This document shows, piece after piece, positions 6,392 to 14,564 of a stretch of DNA of 23,554 nt (position 1 is the first letter of the stretch; each line of letters starts with the position of its first letter). The translations under genes were made by a program, and so were the position numbers. The stretch is from a virus. The notes beneath the pieces are model-generated. The model had not been told where the DNA came from, did no database searches, and worked only from the letters and a program-made list of their open reading frames with translations. The DNA is taken from positions 1-23,554 of IMG/VR virus record IMGVR_UViG_3300032607_001543; one strand, written 5' to 3'.

Positions 6392-8110
6392 ATGGCGATA
6401 ATTGAATTAGCAAAACTTAGAGTACGACGCGGTCAAGAGAACATTACAGGTGTTCCTAGACTGGATTCAGGAGAAATCGGGTGGGCACAGGATACAGAAC
6501 ACTTATACATCGGTAAGCGCATAGATGAAGGCGCTGTCAACAATGATAATTCCCGAATACTAACAGACAATGACTTAAACAATATTTTCACATTGTTGGG
6601 TGCAGCCAGTACTACTACGCTGGTAGCAGTCTATAATTACAGAGATGGTGTCTTACCAGATACAAAATCAAGACTACTGCAATCCAAATTAGATGATCAA
6701 GTCAACTTGTCTGACTTCGGGGTCACCGCAGGTGCAATTGACAGTGACATCACCCTGCAACTCAAAAATGCTGTAAAAGATTTATTTGGTAACATGGCGC
6801 TGGATGCAGTTGGTAAAAAGGATGTTCGACGCAAATTATCTATTCCAGCAGGTAGCTATATTGTAACAGAATCAGTTGAACTTCCTCCATATACTACTTT
6901 GATAGGTGAAGGTAGCGAACTAACTACTATTAAACTAGTCAATACTCTTACTAATGTCGGCGCAACCATATTCAGTACAGTTGATGCAAAAGGCATCGGA
7001 GCCACCATTAGACTAATAAATCCCGGCAATCCCACTGATTTAAGCACAATTGGCGGGTTAAGCGCAATGAGCACAGGATTGGATCGTGCGCGTAATGTGC
7101 ATATTCAAGGTATGACATTAGAGTATTCTACACTTACTACATTTTCAACCACTACCAGTCTTATTTCTTTTGATAATGTTCTAGATTCTTCCATAGTTGA
7201 TTGTGTATTCAAAACCACTACAACTGGCAGTACTTTTGGAATCGGCGGCGCTGGTATTGGAATAGAAATTAGAGGCACCGGCGGCGGGTTGGGATCTGGC
7301 GATGTCAACTTATGTGAAAACGTGCAAATACTAAATTGTAAGTTTGACGGATTACATCAAGGAGTGTTTAGTACAGGAACTGTGATACACCCTGTTATTC
7401 AACGCAATGTTTTTAGCAATTTATACCAAGGTGTGATATTGGGCGAAAGTGATGCAGCTACAGGCCCTAGTAATGGGCTAATAGATAATAACAGATTTGA
7501 GAATATTGTAAAAGAAGCAATCTATGTTGCTGATAATCCTAATAACATCAGAAGCAATCATTTAAGTTCTAACAATTTTTTTATTCAGTCGGGTAACGGT
7601 ACAGGACTGTCGGACTATACCACTACTATAGAAAATCCTGTTATAGTATTTAATGCACCCGGTAATAAATCTGTCAATGATTATTTTCATAGAAGAACTG
7701 TGGCAAATGATACTCCAGGATCTGCATTTTATTATAATCCTTTGATAAAAGGCAGTACCACTATAGATGATGCATCTACTTACAATAAAGAAGTTTTGGT
7801 AGGAGTCAACGCACCTGTTGCAACATTTGGATTAACAGGCACTGATCAATTGATCACGTTACAATATCAATTGACTAATGCCGGACTCAGCAGAAAAGGT
7901 GTTCTAATAATAAACGTCGCGCCAGATGGTTATTCCAATATTACAGACACTTACAATTATATAGAGTATCCCAGTATAGTAGATGGTGCAATATCATTTA
8001 ATATGTCAATGGACTATGCAGAAAGTAATAATTATGTTATACTAAACTGTAACAACGAGTCAGCGACAATAGGTGTCACTTTAGAATATCAAATCAACAT
8101 AGTGTTATAA
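6392..8110 (+). CDS. Tailspike / tail fibre with right-handed beta-helix (pectate-lyase-like fold)
   Basis: A 572-residue virion protein. Residues 1-60 (LAKLRVRRGQ, LDSGEIGWAQDTEHLYIGK) are the N-terminal module seen in many phage fibres and hyaluronidase-like proteins, probably the attachment domain. VNLSDFGVTAGAIDSD (104-119) and IPAGSYIVTESVELPPYTTLIGEG (151-174) are classic entry motifs of the pectate-lyase-like beta-helix. They are followed by about 300 residues of short Asn/Gly/Ser-rich turns. The C-terminal 120 residues look like a beta-sandwich or trimerisation domain. It probably binds or depolymerises surface glycans; catalytic residues cannot be assigned by eye. The RBS (AGAGGGA) is good and a late box lies upstream. 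The next gene follows after one base. Confidence 0.85.
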   Translation: MAIIELAKLRVRRGQENITGVPRLDSGEIGWAQDTEHLYIGKRIDEGAVNNDNSRILTDNDLNNIFTLLGAASTTTLVAVYNYRDGVLPDTKSRLLQSKLDDQVNLSDFGVTAGAIDSDITLQLKNAVKDLFGNMALDAVGKKDVRRKLSIPAGSYIVTESVELPPYTTLIGEGSELTTIKLVNTLTNVGATIFSTVDAKGIGATIRLINPGNPTDLSTIGGLSAMSTGLDRARNVHIQGMTLEYSTLTTFSTTTSLISFDNVLDSSIVDCVFKTTTTGSTFGIGGAGIGIEIRGTGGGLGSGDVNLCENVQILNCKFDGLHQGVFSTGTVIHPVIQRNVFSNLYQGVILGESDAATGPSNGLIDNNRFENIVKEAIYVADNPNNIRSNHLSSNNFFIQSGNGTGLSDYTTTIENPVIVFNAPGNKSVNDYFHRRTVANDTPGSAFYYNPLIKGSTTIDDASTYNKEVLVGVNAPVATFGLTGTDQLITLQYQLTNAGLSRKGVLIINVAPDGYSNITDTYNYIEYPSIVDGAISFNMSMDYAESNNYVILNCNNESATIGVTLEYQINIVL

Positions 8111-8111
8111 A

Positions 8112-8546
8112 ATGTTCAATCAATCAAATGAAGATCGCTTGACGATCTGGGCGCAGCATCGTGCTCACTTAAATATCTGTGTTAATCCGCTGGAGGAATT
8201 ATGGGAGTTTTGGAAGCATGCTCCTTTTATTCCTTTTAACAATAAAATTAATCCTAATCATCGACTTAGTTGGCCAGGCCCATGGGAGATCATTGTAGAA
8301 AACAAATACGATGATTTTACCAAAGCATTAATGATATCTCATACTCTGTTACTAACAGAAAAATTTCAAAATAATGTTGTTGAAATTAAAATATTGCTAG
8401 ACAACTCTAAATCTAGGCAGTATAATGTAGTGTGTATTGATGATACATGGGCAGTCAACTATGATGATGAAGGCCCAATTTTGATTACGAATTTACCTGA
8501 TGGGTTATGTCTTGAAAATATAATCCCAATGAGCAAACTCGAGTAA
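8112..8546 (+). CDS. Conserved phage protein next to the tailspike
   Basis: A 144-residue acidic protein rich in aromatics, with FWKHAPFIPFNNKINP (residues about 33-48), SWPGPWEIIVENKYDDFTKA (about 53-72) and a C-terminal strand-rich part ending LPDGLCLENIIPMSKLE. I recall the WP-PWEII-EN-YDDF-KALMI pattern as a conserved partner gene in uncultured T4-like phages, but know no function. The ATG is one base after the tailspike stop and lacks a clear RBS, so it is probably coupled to the tailspike. A role in tail or fibre assembly is a positional guess. Confidence 0.65.
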   Translation: MFNQSNEDRLTIWAQHRAHLNICVNPLEELWEFWKHAPFIPFNNKINPNHRLSWPGPWEIIVENKYDDFTKALMISHTLLLTEKFQNNVVEIKILLDNSKSRQYNVVCIDDTWAVNYDDEGPILITNLPDGLCLENIIPMSKLE

Positions 8547-8582
8547 ATACCCGTACCAAACAAAACTAATAAGGTTAACTGA

Positions 8583-10901
8583 ATGATCACTGTAGTTAAA
8601 AGATCCGGAGAACGTGTACCTCTAGATATTTCAAAAATACAACGACAAGTTGCACATGATTGCAACGGCATTGATGGTGTGAGCCCATCGATGATTGAAA
8701 TTAAAGCCCAAATTGAATTCTATGATGGAGTAAGCACAGACACAATTGATACACTGCTGCTAAAAGCAATGGTAAACTTAATTGATGAAACAGAAAATCC
8801 AGAAATTAATAACACTAACTATCAATATGTAGCTGGCCGACAACGAATCAGTATGTTGCGCAAAGAAGTATATGGTACATATTCTCCGCCTCGCTTATAT
8901 GACATTGTAAAAAAGAATGTAGATCTTGGTATGTATACCAATGAATTACTGTCTTGGTATACAGAAGCAGAATGGGATACTATTGATCGTATGATTGATC
9001 ATTCCATGGACGAAAGCTATACCTATGCAGCAATTGAACAGCTAGCACAAAAATACCTAGTACAGAATCGTGCTACTGGCAAAGTGTATGAAACTCCACA
9101 AATTCGTTATGCGGTAGCAGCAGCCACGGCATTCCATGCAGAGTCACCATCCACCAGAATGAAATGGGTTAAAGATTATTATGAGTGTGCCAGCAATGGC
9201 CACTTCAGTTTAGCAACACCTGTACTTGCTGGATTAGGTACACCCACCAAACAGTTCAGTTCATGTGTGTTGATCACTGCAGATGACACTCTTGACAGTA
9301 TCTTTGCTAGCGGCGAGATGATGGGCCGATATGCTGCAAAACGTGCCGGAATTGGCTTTGAAATTGGACGAATTCGCCCGTTAGGTGCTCCAATTCGCGG
9401 TGGTGAGATCAAGCATACGGGTATGATACCCTTTCTTAAAAAATGGTACGGAGATTTGCGTGCAGTATCGCAAGGTGGTATTCGCAATGCATCGTGCACT
9501 GTTACGTATCCTATCTGGCATGCACAGTTCGAAGATTTAATTGTGCTGAAGAACAATCAAGGCACCGACGAAACTCGTGTACGTCAAATGGATTACAGCG
9601 TGGTACTCAGCGCGTTTTTCTGGAGACGTTATAAGAATGGCGGATCAATCACGCTGTTTGATCCATCGCAAGTTCCCGACCTGTACGAAGCATTTTACAG
9701 AAGTGTTGAAGAATTTGAAAGTTTGTATGTCAAGTATGAAGCCGCTACCAATCTCAATAAGAAAACTGTAACAGCAGAATGGTTAATTGGCAGCATTCTA
9801 AAAGAACGCACTGACACTGGTCGCATTTATCTTGTTAATATTGATAATGTGATTAACCAAGGTCCGTTTGATTCTACTACAGATCCAATTTATCAAAGTA
9901 ATTTGTGTAGTGAGATTTTACTTCCTACCAAGCCATTTCAGCGACTTGAAGATACAAAGGGCCGAGTGGCTTTGTGTACCTTGGGAAGTGTAAATTGGGG
10001 TGCATTCCGAAATCCACAAGACATGCGTAAAGCATGTCGTGTGCTGGTACGCAGTCTAAGCAACTTGTTAAGCTATCAAGACTTTTTGAGCATTCAAAGT
10101 AAACTGGCCAACGATGAATTCGAACCGCTGGGTGTTGGTATTACTAATCTTGCATACTGGCACGCAAAGCGCAATCTCAAATATGGTGAAGCTGATTCTC
10201 TGGCACTGGTCAAACAGTGGATGGAACATCAAGCATTTTACTTGACTGAAGCCAGTGTCGAATTGGCCAAAGAACGTGGTCCGTGTACTCGCAGTAAGTA
10301 CACATGGTATGGCAAAGGTGTATTCCCGTGGGAACGTAGAAATAAAAATGTAGACGAGCTGACCAGCTTTACTCCATCGCTGGATTGGGAACCGTTGAGA
10401 GCAAACATGATCAAGTATGGTATTCGTAATGCCACGCTGCTAGCAATAGCTCCAGTGGAATCCAGCAGTGTTGTACTAAACAGTACCAACGGTATAGAAA
10501 TGCCAGTCGAGCTCATCAGTGTTAAAGATAGCAAAGCAGGCGCATTTGTGCAAGTAGTACCAGAATACAAGAAATTGAAGAATCGTTATCAGTTGATGTG
10601 GGATCAAAAGGACTGTATTGGCTATTTGAAAACGGCTTGTGTAGTGGCTGCATTTGCTGATCAGAGCATAAGTACTAATACGTTTTACAATCCAGCACAT
10701 TTTCCAGGTGGTAAGATTCCAGGTACGCTTATTGCTAAAAACTTAATGATGGCTACTCGGTGGGGACTAAAAACTTTCTACTACAGTTTATTGAATAAAA
10801 CTGGATCTAAAGAAGTATTAGCTAATACAACTGCAACAACTGTGGTAGCTGTTATTATCGAAGATGATGATTCGGATGATTGTGCCGCATGTAAATTGTA
10901 A
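8583..10901 (+). CDS. nrdA: Ribonucleotide reductase class Ia, large (alpha) subunit
   Basis: A 772-residue catalytic subunit that reduces ribonucleoside diphosphates to deoxyribonucleotides together with NrdB. An ATP-cone occupies about residues 1-90. The redox-active cysteine C228 sits in QFSSCVL, and the active-site trio N440, C442 and E444 in SNLCSEI. The radical-transfer tyrosine pair Y733-Y734 lies in KTFYYS. The C-terminal redox pair is C767-x2-C770 in CAACKL, which is recharged by glutaredoxin. These match E. coli NrdA residues C225, N437/C439/E441, Y730/Y731 and the C-terminal cysteines. Length is typical. The RBS AAGG lies about 10 bases upstream. It opens a nucleotide-metabolism cluster with a SHMT gene, nrdB and a glutaredoxin gene. 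Confidence 0.97.
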   Translation: MITVVKRSGERVPLDISKIQRQVAHDCNGIDGVSPSMIEIKAQIEFYDGVSTDTIDTLLLKAMVNLIDETENPEINNTNYQYVAGRQRISMLRKEVYGTYSPPRLYDIVKKNVDLGMYTNELLSWYTEAEWDTIDRMIDHSMDESYTYAAIEQLAQKYLVQNRATGKVYETPQIRYAVAAATAFHAESPSTRMKWVKDYYECASNGHFSLATPVLAGLGTPTKQFSSCVLITADDTLDSIFASGEMMGRYAAKRAGIGFEIGRIRPLGAPIRGGEIKHTGMIPFLKKWYGDLRAVSQGGIRNASCTVTYPIWHAQFEDLIVLKNNQGTDETRVRQMDYSVVLSAFFWRRYKNGGSITLFDPSQVPDLYEAFYRSVEEFESLYVKYEAATNLNKKTVTAEWLIGSILKERTDTGRIYLVNIDNVINQGPFDSTTDPIYQSNLCSEILLPTKPFQRLEDTKGRVALCTLGSVNWGAFRNPQDMRKACRVLVRSLSNLLSYQDFLSIQSKLANDEFEPLGVGITNLAYWHAKRNLKYGEADSLALVKQWMEHQAFYLTEASVELAKERGPCTRSKYTWYGKGVFPWERRNKNVDELTSFTPSLDWEPLRANMIKYGIRNATLLAIAPVESSSVVLNSTNGIEMPVELISVKDSKAGAFVQVVPEYKKLKNRYQLMWDQKDCIGYLKTACVVAAFADQSISTNTFYNPAHFPGGKIPGTLIAKNLMMATRWGLKTFYYSLLNKTGSKEVLANTTATTVVAVIIEDDDSDDCAACKL

Positions 10902-10923
10902 TCTGTAAACTATAACATGAATA

Positions 10924-11118
10924 ATGACAAAAACAAGCAAAAAGTTTGCGTGGTGGCCAACTAAAGTAACAAGCAAGCAGACAGTATGGTTAAAATATTA
11001 CTATGAACACAGATTCACGATAGATCCTATTACAGGTAGGCCGCCGCTATCCAGTGTATATTTTAGCTTTACAGAAACTGCAAACGAGCATCTATTAAGA
11101 ACACTAATAAATTTATAA
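10924..11118 (+). CDS. Small conserved phage protein between nrdA and glyA
   Basis: A 64-residue basic protein: MTKTSKKFAWWPTKVTS, then VWLKYYYEHRF, TGRPPLSSVYFSFTETANEH and a short C-terminal helix. The combination of FAW-PT-V, a Y-rich helix, TGRPPL and a YF-TETA strand resembles small proteins I have seen in many T4-like phages; their function is unknown. No clear RBS precedes the ATG. The spacing (22 bases after nrdA, 14 before glyA) fits co-transcription with the nucleotide genes. Confidence 0.65.
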   Translation: MTKTSKKFAWWPTKVTSKQTVWLKYYYEHRFTIDPITGRPPLSSVYFSFTETANEHLLRTLINL

Positions 11119-11132
11119 AGGAAAACACCACT

Positions 11133-12284
11133 GTGATTGACCAAAGAATACACACAGTTTTGCTTGATGAGGGTATCAGGCAAACCAGTACTATTGAATT
11201 AATTGCTAGCGAAAACTTTACCAGTCAATCAGTAATGGATCTTTGCGGAAGTATTTTGACCAACAAGTACGCAGAAGGACTTCCGGGCAAACGTTACTAC
11301 AATGGATGCACACATGTAGATGAAATTGAAAACATCGCCATCGAGTATGCTACTCAATTGTTTAATTGCAATTATGCCAATGTGCAACCTCACTCCGGTG
11401 CCAATGCTAATCTGGCAGTATTTAAAGCGTTTCTAAAGCCAGGTGATGTAATTGTGGGCATGGATCTAGCCAGTGGCGGACATTTGAGCCACGGTGCCGG
11501 CGTTAACATCAGCGGTGCTTGGTTTGAGTCACATGTCTACGGAGTGGACGATAATGGGTTTATTAACTACGAAGCAGTTGCAGCACTAGTACAAGCCAGT
11601 AAACCTGCTATGCTGATTGCCGGAGCTAGTGCGTATAGTCAAAAAATTGATTGGGAATGTTTCCGTGACATTGCAGACTCAGTGGGCGCTATTCTACTTG
11701 CAGATATCAGTCATTACTCGGGATTGATTGCAGGCGGTGAGTATCCTAGTCCATTCCCCCATGCTGATGTAGTTACTACCACCACACACAAAACTCTGCG
11801 TGGTCCGCGAGGCGGTATGATTCTTTGGAACAATGAAGAATACAGCAGGAAGATCAACAGTGCTATTTTCCCAGGCACACAAGGCGGTCCACTCATGCAT
11901 GTTATTGCAGCCAAGGCACAATGTTTCTATGAAGCACTGCAGCCAGATTTTATGTTGTATGCCAAACGTATTCGAATCAATGCACATGCCATGGCACAGA
12001 CATTTTTAGATGCAGGCATCGGTGTAGTAAGTGGCGGAACACAGTGCCACATGTTTACAGTAGACCTCCTTAAAGAACAGCTGAGTGGTAAACAATATGC
12101 CGACTTACTGGAAGCACATGGCATCACTGTGAACAAGAATAGCGTTCCGGGCGAGATTAGAAGTTTTGTAGAAACTTCTGGTGTGCGTATTGGAGTTGCT
12201 GCTGAGACCACCAGAGGGCATGACGAAGCTTGGTTTAAAGAATTGGCCATTAGAATGATTAATATTCTACACGATAAAAAGTAA
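11133..12284 (+). CDS. glyA: Serine hydroxymethyltransferase
   Basis: A 383-residue PLP enzyme that converts serine and tetrahydrofolate to glycine and 5,10-methylene-THF, the one-carbon donor for thymidylate synthesis. Conserved features include E48 with Y55-Y56 in AEGLPGKRYY, NVQPHSGANAN (83-93), D191-x2-H194 (ADISH) and the PLP-binding K220 in TTTTHKTLRGPRGG. It also has FPGTQGGPLMHVIA and an Arg in SGVRIG. The start is a GTG behind AAAGGAAAA. It is about 34 residues shorter than E. coli GlyA, lacking the final helix. The segment following the Arg reads GVAAETTRG where bacterial enzymes usually read GTPA-T-RG. Its position between nrdA and nrdB links it to DNA precursor supply. An active enzyme is likely. 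Confidence 0.93.
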   Translation: MIDQRIHTVLLDEGIRQTSTIELIASENFTSQSVMDLCGSILTNKYAEGLPGKRYYNGCTHVDEIENIAIEYATQLFNCNYANVQPHSGANANLAVFKAFLKPGDVIVGMDLASGGHLSHGAGVNISGAWFESHVYGVDDNGFINYEAVAALVQASKPAMLIAGASAYSQKIDWECFRDIADSVGAILLADISHYSGLIAGGEYPSPFPHADVVTTTTHKTLRGPRGGMILWNNEEYSRKINSAIFPGTQGGPLMHVIAAKAQCFYEALQPDFMLYAKRIRINAHAMAQTFLDAGIGVVSGGTQCHMFTVDLLKEQLSGKQYADLLEAHGITVNKNSVPGEIRSFVETSGVRIGVAAETTRGHDEAWFKELAIRMINILHDKK

Positions 12285-12323
12285 ACAACTTGTCTGTTAG
12301 TCCACAAGAATATCGAGTATAAA

Positions 12324-12353
12324 GACACATAAGATATGAGTAGCTTATGTGTC
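12324..12353 (+). promoter_or_regulatory. 10-bp hairpin in the glyA-nrdB gap
   Basis: GACACATAAG (12324-12333) and CTTATGTGTC (12344-12353) are a perfect 10-bp inverted repeat with a 10-base loop. There is no T-run after it, so a classical terminator is unlikely; an mRNA processing or stability hairpin, or an operator, is more plausible. The remaining 85 bases up to nrdB are AT-rich with an RBS (AAAGGAAG, 12427-12434) and no confident promoter. Confidence 0.6.
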
Positions 12354-12438
12354 AACTTGATAAGGCAATGCTGCTAAATAGATTACAAAAACTGCAAACA
12401 AACAAATATTAAGAATTTATAAAAATAAAGGAAGTAAC

Positions 12439-13530
12439 ATGACAAAGTCGTATGATTTATCTACACCTACAAACTATCTGGATCGTAAAATGTTTCTGGA
12501 TGGAGTAGTAACTGTACAAAGATTTGAAGAGTATCGCCAACCCAAAATTGCAAAGTTTGAAGAAATCCAGCGGGGGTTCTTTTGGGTCCCGGAAGAAATT
12601 AGTCTTACCAAAGACAAAATGGACCATAAAGATGCAAGTGATGCAGTCAAGCATATTTTTACCAGTAATCTGCTTCGACAAACTGCACTGGATTCTATTC
12701 AAGGACGCGCACCTGTACAGATTTTCAGTCCAGTGGTCAGCTTACCCGAGATGGAAGCACTGGTGTCTATTTGGTCAATGTTTGAAACAAACATTCACTC
12801 TAAAAGCTACAGTCACATTATCCGCAATGTGTACGGTGTACCAAAGGATGAATTCAACAAGATCCACGATACTAAAGAAATAGTCGATATGGCTGCTAAT
12901 GTTGGCCGTTACTATGAAGAATTGCATCAGATGAATTGCCGTAAAGAAGTAGGTGAAGTCATCAGTTCACGTGATCATAAAAAAGCAATTTGGATGGCAC
13001 TGCATGCAAGCTATGCACTCGAAGCATTCCGATTCATGGTCAGTTTTGCTACCAGTTTGGCCATGGTAGAGAACAAGATTTACATGGGTAACGGTAATAT
13101 TATCAGTTTGATCCTACAGGATGAGCTGCTGCATGCAGAGTGGACAGCTTGGATTATCAATAACGTGGTTAAAGATGATCCCGAGTTTGCAGATATTGTT
13201 AGTGAATGCAGTGAAGAAGTATATGCTATGTATATGGAAGTTATTGTTGAAGAAAAAGAATGGGCAACTTATTTGTTTAAGAAAGGCGTAGTAATCGGCC
13301 TTAATGCTAAGATCCTACAGGACTTTGTAGATCATACTGCATATGTACGTTTAAAAGATATTGGCATTAAGTATACTGAAGATCACCCTAAGTACAGCCC
13401 AATCCCGTGGTTCAATAAGCATTTAAACATTAGCAAAAAACAACCTGCATTACAAGAAACAGAAAGCACTTCATATGTAATTGGCGCAATGAGTGCAGAT
13501 GTTAATCTAGAAGAGCTACCTGCCTTTTAA
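12439..13530 (+). CDS. nrdB: Ribonucleotide reductase class Ia, small (beta) subunit
   Basis: A 363-residue radical-bearing partner of NrdA. Visible features aligned to recalled E. coli NrdB are the W of FFWVPEE, the metal-ligand Asp of ALDSIQGR, E116, H120, the radical tyrosine Y124 in HSKSYSHII, the LEAFRFMVSF helix with a ligand Glu, and DELLH with a ligand Glu and His. The C-terminal Tyr used in radical transfer is in STSYVIG. One oddity is that the first helix reads E-T-N-I-H instead of the usual E-T-I-H, so one residue is inserted between two iron ligands. The RBS is AAAGGAAG. It forms one cluster with nrdA, glyA and the glutaredoxin gene. The family call is certain; the metal-site geometry needs checking. 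Confidence 0.96.
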   Translation: MTKSYDLSTPTNYLDRKMFLDGVVTVQRFEEYRQPKIAKFEEIQRGFFWVPEEISLTKDKMDHKDASDAVKHIFTSNLLRQTALDSIQGRAPVQIFSPVVSLPEMEALVSIWSMFETNIHSKSYSHIIRNVYGVPKDEFNKIHDTKEIVDMAANVGRYYEELHQMNCRKEVGEVISSRDHKKAIWMALHASYALEAFRFMVSFATSLAMVENKIYMGNGNIISLILQDELLHAEWTAWIINNVVKDDPEFADIVSECSEEVYAMYMEVIVEEKEWATYLFKKGVVIGLNAKILQDFVDHTAYVRLKDIGIKYTEDHPKYSPIPWFNKHLNISKKQPALQETESTSYVIGAMSADVNLEELPAF

Positions 13531-13537
13531 ATATTGA

Positions 13538-13566
13538 TTGACTTCTTATTAAGAGTACGTTATAAT
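13538..13566 (+). promoter_or_regulatory. Sigma70 promoter for the small-protein / glutaredoxin operon
   Basis: TTGACT (13538-13543) and TATAAT (13561-13566) are 17 bases apart, matching consensus in 11 of 12 positions. Transcription should begin near 13573, giving a leader of about 19 bases with RBS AGGAAG before the ATG at 13592. Confidence 0.8.
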
Positions 13567-13591
13567 AAAAAATACACTTAATAGGAAGCTA

Positions 13592-13750
13592 ATGGATAAT
13601 CAAACACTTGTTCAATTAGAGTTACAAATTAAAAAATTGATTCAGCAAAATCTCACGCTAAGTAATCGGATCAATTTTTTAGAACGTGAAAACACTCGCA
13701 GGCGCAGTGATATAAACCAAATTGCGTCTGCCCTTAATAGAAAAGGTTAA
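13592..13750 (+). CDS. Small coiled-coil protein upstream of glutaredoxin
   Basis: A 52-residue protein starting MDNQTLVQLELQIKKLIQQN. It is almost entirely helical, with leucine and isoleucine spaced in heptads (residues about 5-45), followed by an Arg-rich stretch (ERENTRRRSD) and a short tail. The ATG has a good RBS (AGGAAG, 5 bases upstream) and sits at the proper distance from a near-consensus promoter. The glutaredoxin gene starts three bases after its stop with its RBS inside this gene's end. These facts support a real gene despite its size. Probably an oligomerising small protein; function unknown. Confidence 0.65.
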   Translation: MDNQTLVQLELQIKKLIQQNLTLSNRINFLERENTRRRSDINQIASALNRKG

Positions 13751-13752
13751 AG

Positions 13753-13983
13753 ATGAATGCAGTAATATGGAGTAAATCACAGTGCCCGTATTGTGATCAA
13801 GCGAAAGCACTACTCGCAGATCGCGGATATACTATTGAAGAAAAAAAGATAGGCAGTGGATATACCAAAGAGCAATTGTTAGAAGCAGTACCAACAGCCC
13901 GATCAGTTCCTCAAATCTACATTGATAATGAATACGTAGGTGGATACAATGAACTGAAGATGCGATTGTCGGCAGCAGCATGA
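13753..13983 (+). CDS. Glutaredoxin
   Basis: A 76-residue thiol-disulfide oxidoreductase. The active-site motif C11-P-Y-C14 is at the end of the first strand, the cis-proline motif SVPQIYID (P53) follows, and GGYNEL (63-68) is the glutathione-binding turn. The length equals that of short phage and bacterial glutaredoxins. It is likely the electron donor that re-reduces the C-terminal cysteine pair of the phage NrdA encoded about 3 kb upstream, as T4 glutaredoxin (NrdC) does for T4 reductase. It sits second in the operon started by the promoter at 13538 and overlaps the next gene by ATGA. Confidence 0.93.
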   Translation: MNAVIWSKSQCPYCDQAKALLADRGYTIEEKKIGSGYTKEQLLEAVPTARSVPQIYIDNEYVGGYNELKMRLSAAA

Positions 13984-14243
13984 CCAACTCATTTATTGGT
14001 GCCATTGGGCATGGCACAGTGTCGGGCATGGGCTATTACAACCCTCCATCCAATACTATGGATACATTAACAGTAAATGGAACAATGCATATAAATGGTA
14101 TCAATCTAGAAGACTTTATGAAATCAGTGTCCGAAAGATTGCTTATTCTAACTCCTGATCCCGAAAAATTAGAAAAATACGAAGCATTAAAAATTGCGTA
14201 TTCTAACTACAAATTATTAGAAAGCCTGTTGGCTGTTGATTAA
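13980..14243 (+). CDS. Small conserved phage protein
   Basis: An 87-residue protein. The N-terminal half is Gly/Asn/Thr-rich (GAIGHGTVSGMGYYNPPSN, then TLTVNGTMHINGINLEDFMK). The second half is a helical pair, with RLLILTPDPEKLEKYEALKIAY and NYKLLESLL. The L-PDPEKLE-(F/Y)EALK-AY pattern is one I associate with small proteins of T4-like phages encoded in several copies. The ATG overlaps the glutaredoxin stop as ATGA, implying coupling. Function unknown. Confidence 0.65.
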   Translation: MTNSFIGAIGHGTVSGMGYYNPPSNTMDTLTVNGTMHINGINLEDFMKSVSERLLILTPDPEKLEKYEALKIAYSNYKLLESLLAVD

Positions 14244-14268
14244 TATACTTACCAAAGAGAAAATACAA

Positions 14269-14556
14269 ATGCTTATAGATAAAGGCTTTACCAAGAATGA
14301 CATCGTTAGCTTGAAACTGCTGAACGGTGATGAAATTATTGCACGATTTGAAAGCGAAACAGCAACTGAAATTAAAATTGATCGCCCGTTGGCGATTACA
14401 GTAACTGGATCAGGTCTGGGTATGATCCCTTGGATCTTTCTGGGTGACAAGGATGTGATGACACTGCAACGTGCCCATGTATTTGCTATGATTCCTAGTA
14501 AGCGAGATGCTGCAAACCAATACATGGCAGGCACTACTACTATTGCACTAAGCTAA
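14269..14556 (+). CDS. Small phage protein with a possible Sm-like (LSM) fold
   Basis: A 95-residue protein starting MLIDKGFTKNDIVSLKLLNG. The block NDIVSLKLLNGDEIIARFE (about residues 10-28), then EIKIDRPLAITV and a second strand-rich block, resembles the Sm1/Sm2 arrangement of Hfq/LSM proteins (a strand with L-NG-E-I, then a long loop). The ATG at 14269 is preferred because AAAGAGAAAA precedes it; the frame continues upstream to a TTG at 14236 that lacks an RBS and would overlap the previous gene. The fold call is an inference from strand pattern. If right, it could bind RNA or act as a structural ring. It ends 8 bases before the peptidase gene. Confidence 0.6.
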   Translation: MLIDKGFTKNDIVSLKLLNGDEIIARFESETATEIKIDRPLAITVTGSGLGMIPWIFLGDKDVMTLQRAHVFAMIPSKRDAANQYMAGTTTIALS

Positions 14557-14564
14557 GGTCAGCG

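Noticed and set aside
9443-9771. Plus-strand frames inside nrdA, and similar ones inside nrdB (12524-12883) and cyoB (17845-18027, 18244-18474)
   Set aside because: They are out-of-frame shadows of intact conserved enzymes, with no RBS and no recognisable protein.
14236-14268. Upstream TTG start for the Sm-like protein
   Set aside because: It overlaps the previous gene without an RBS, while the ATG at 14269 has AAAGAGAAAA in front.
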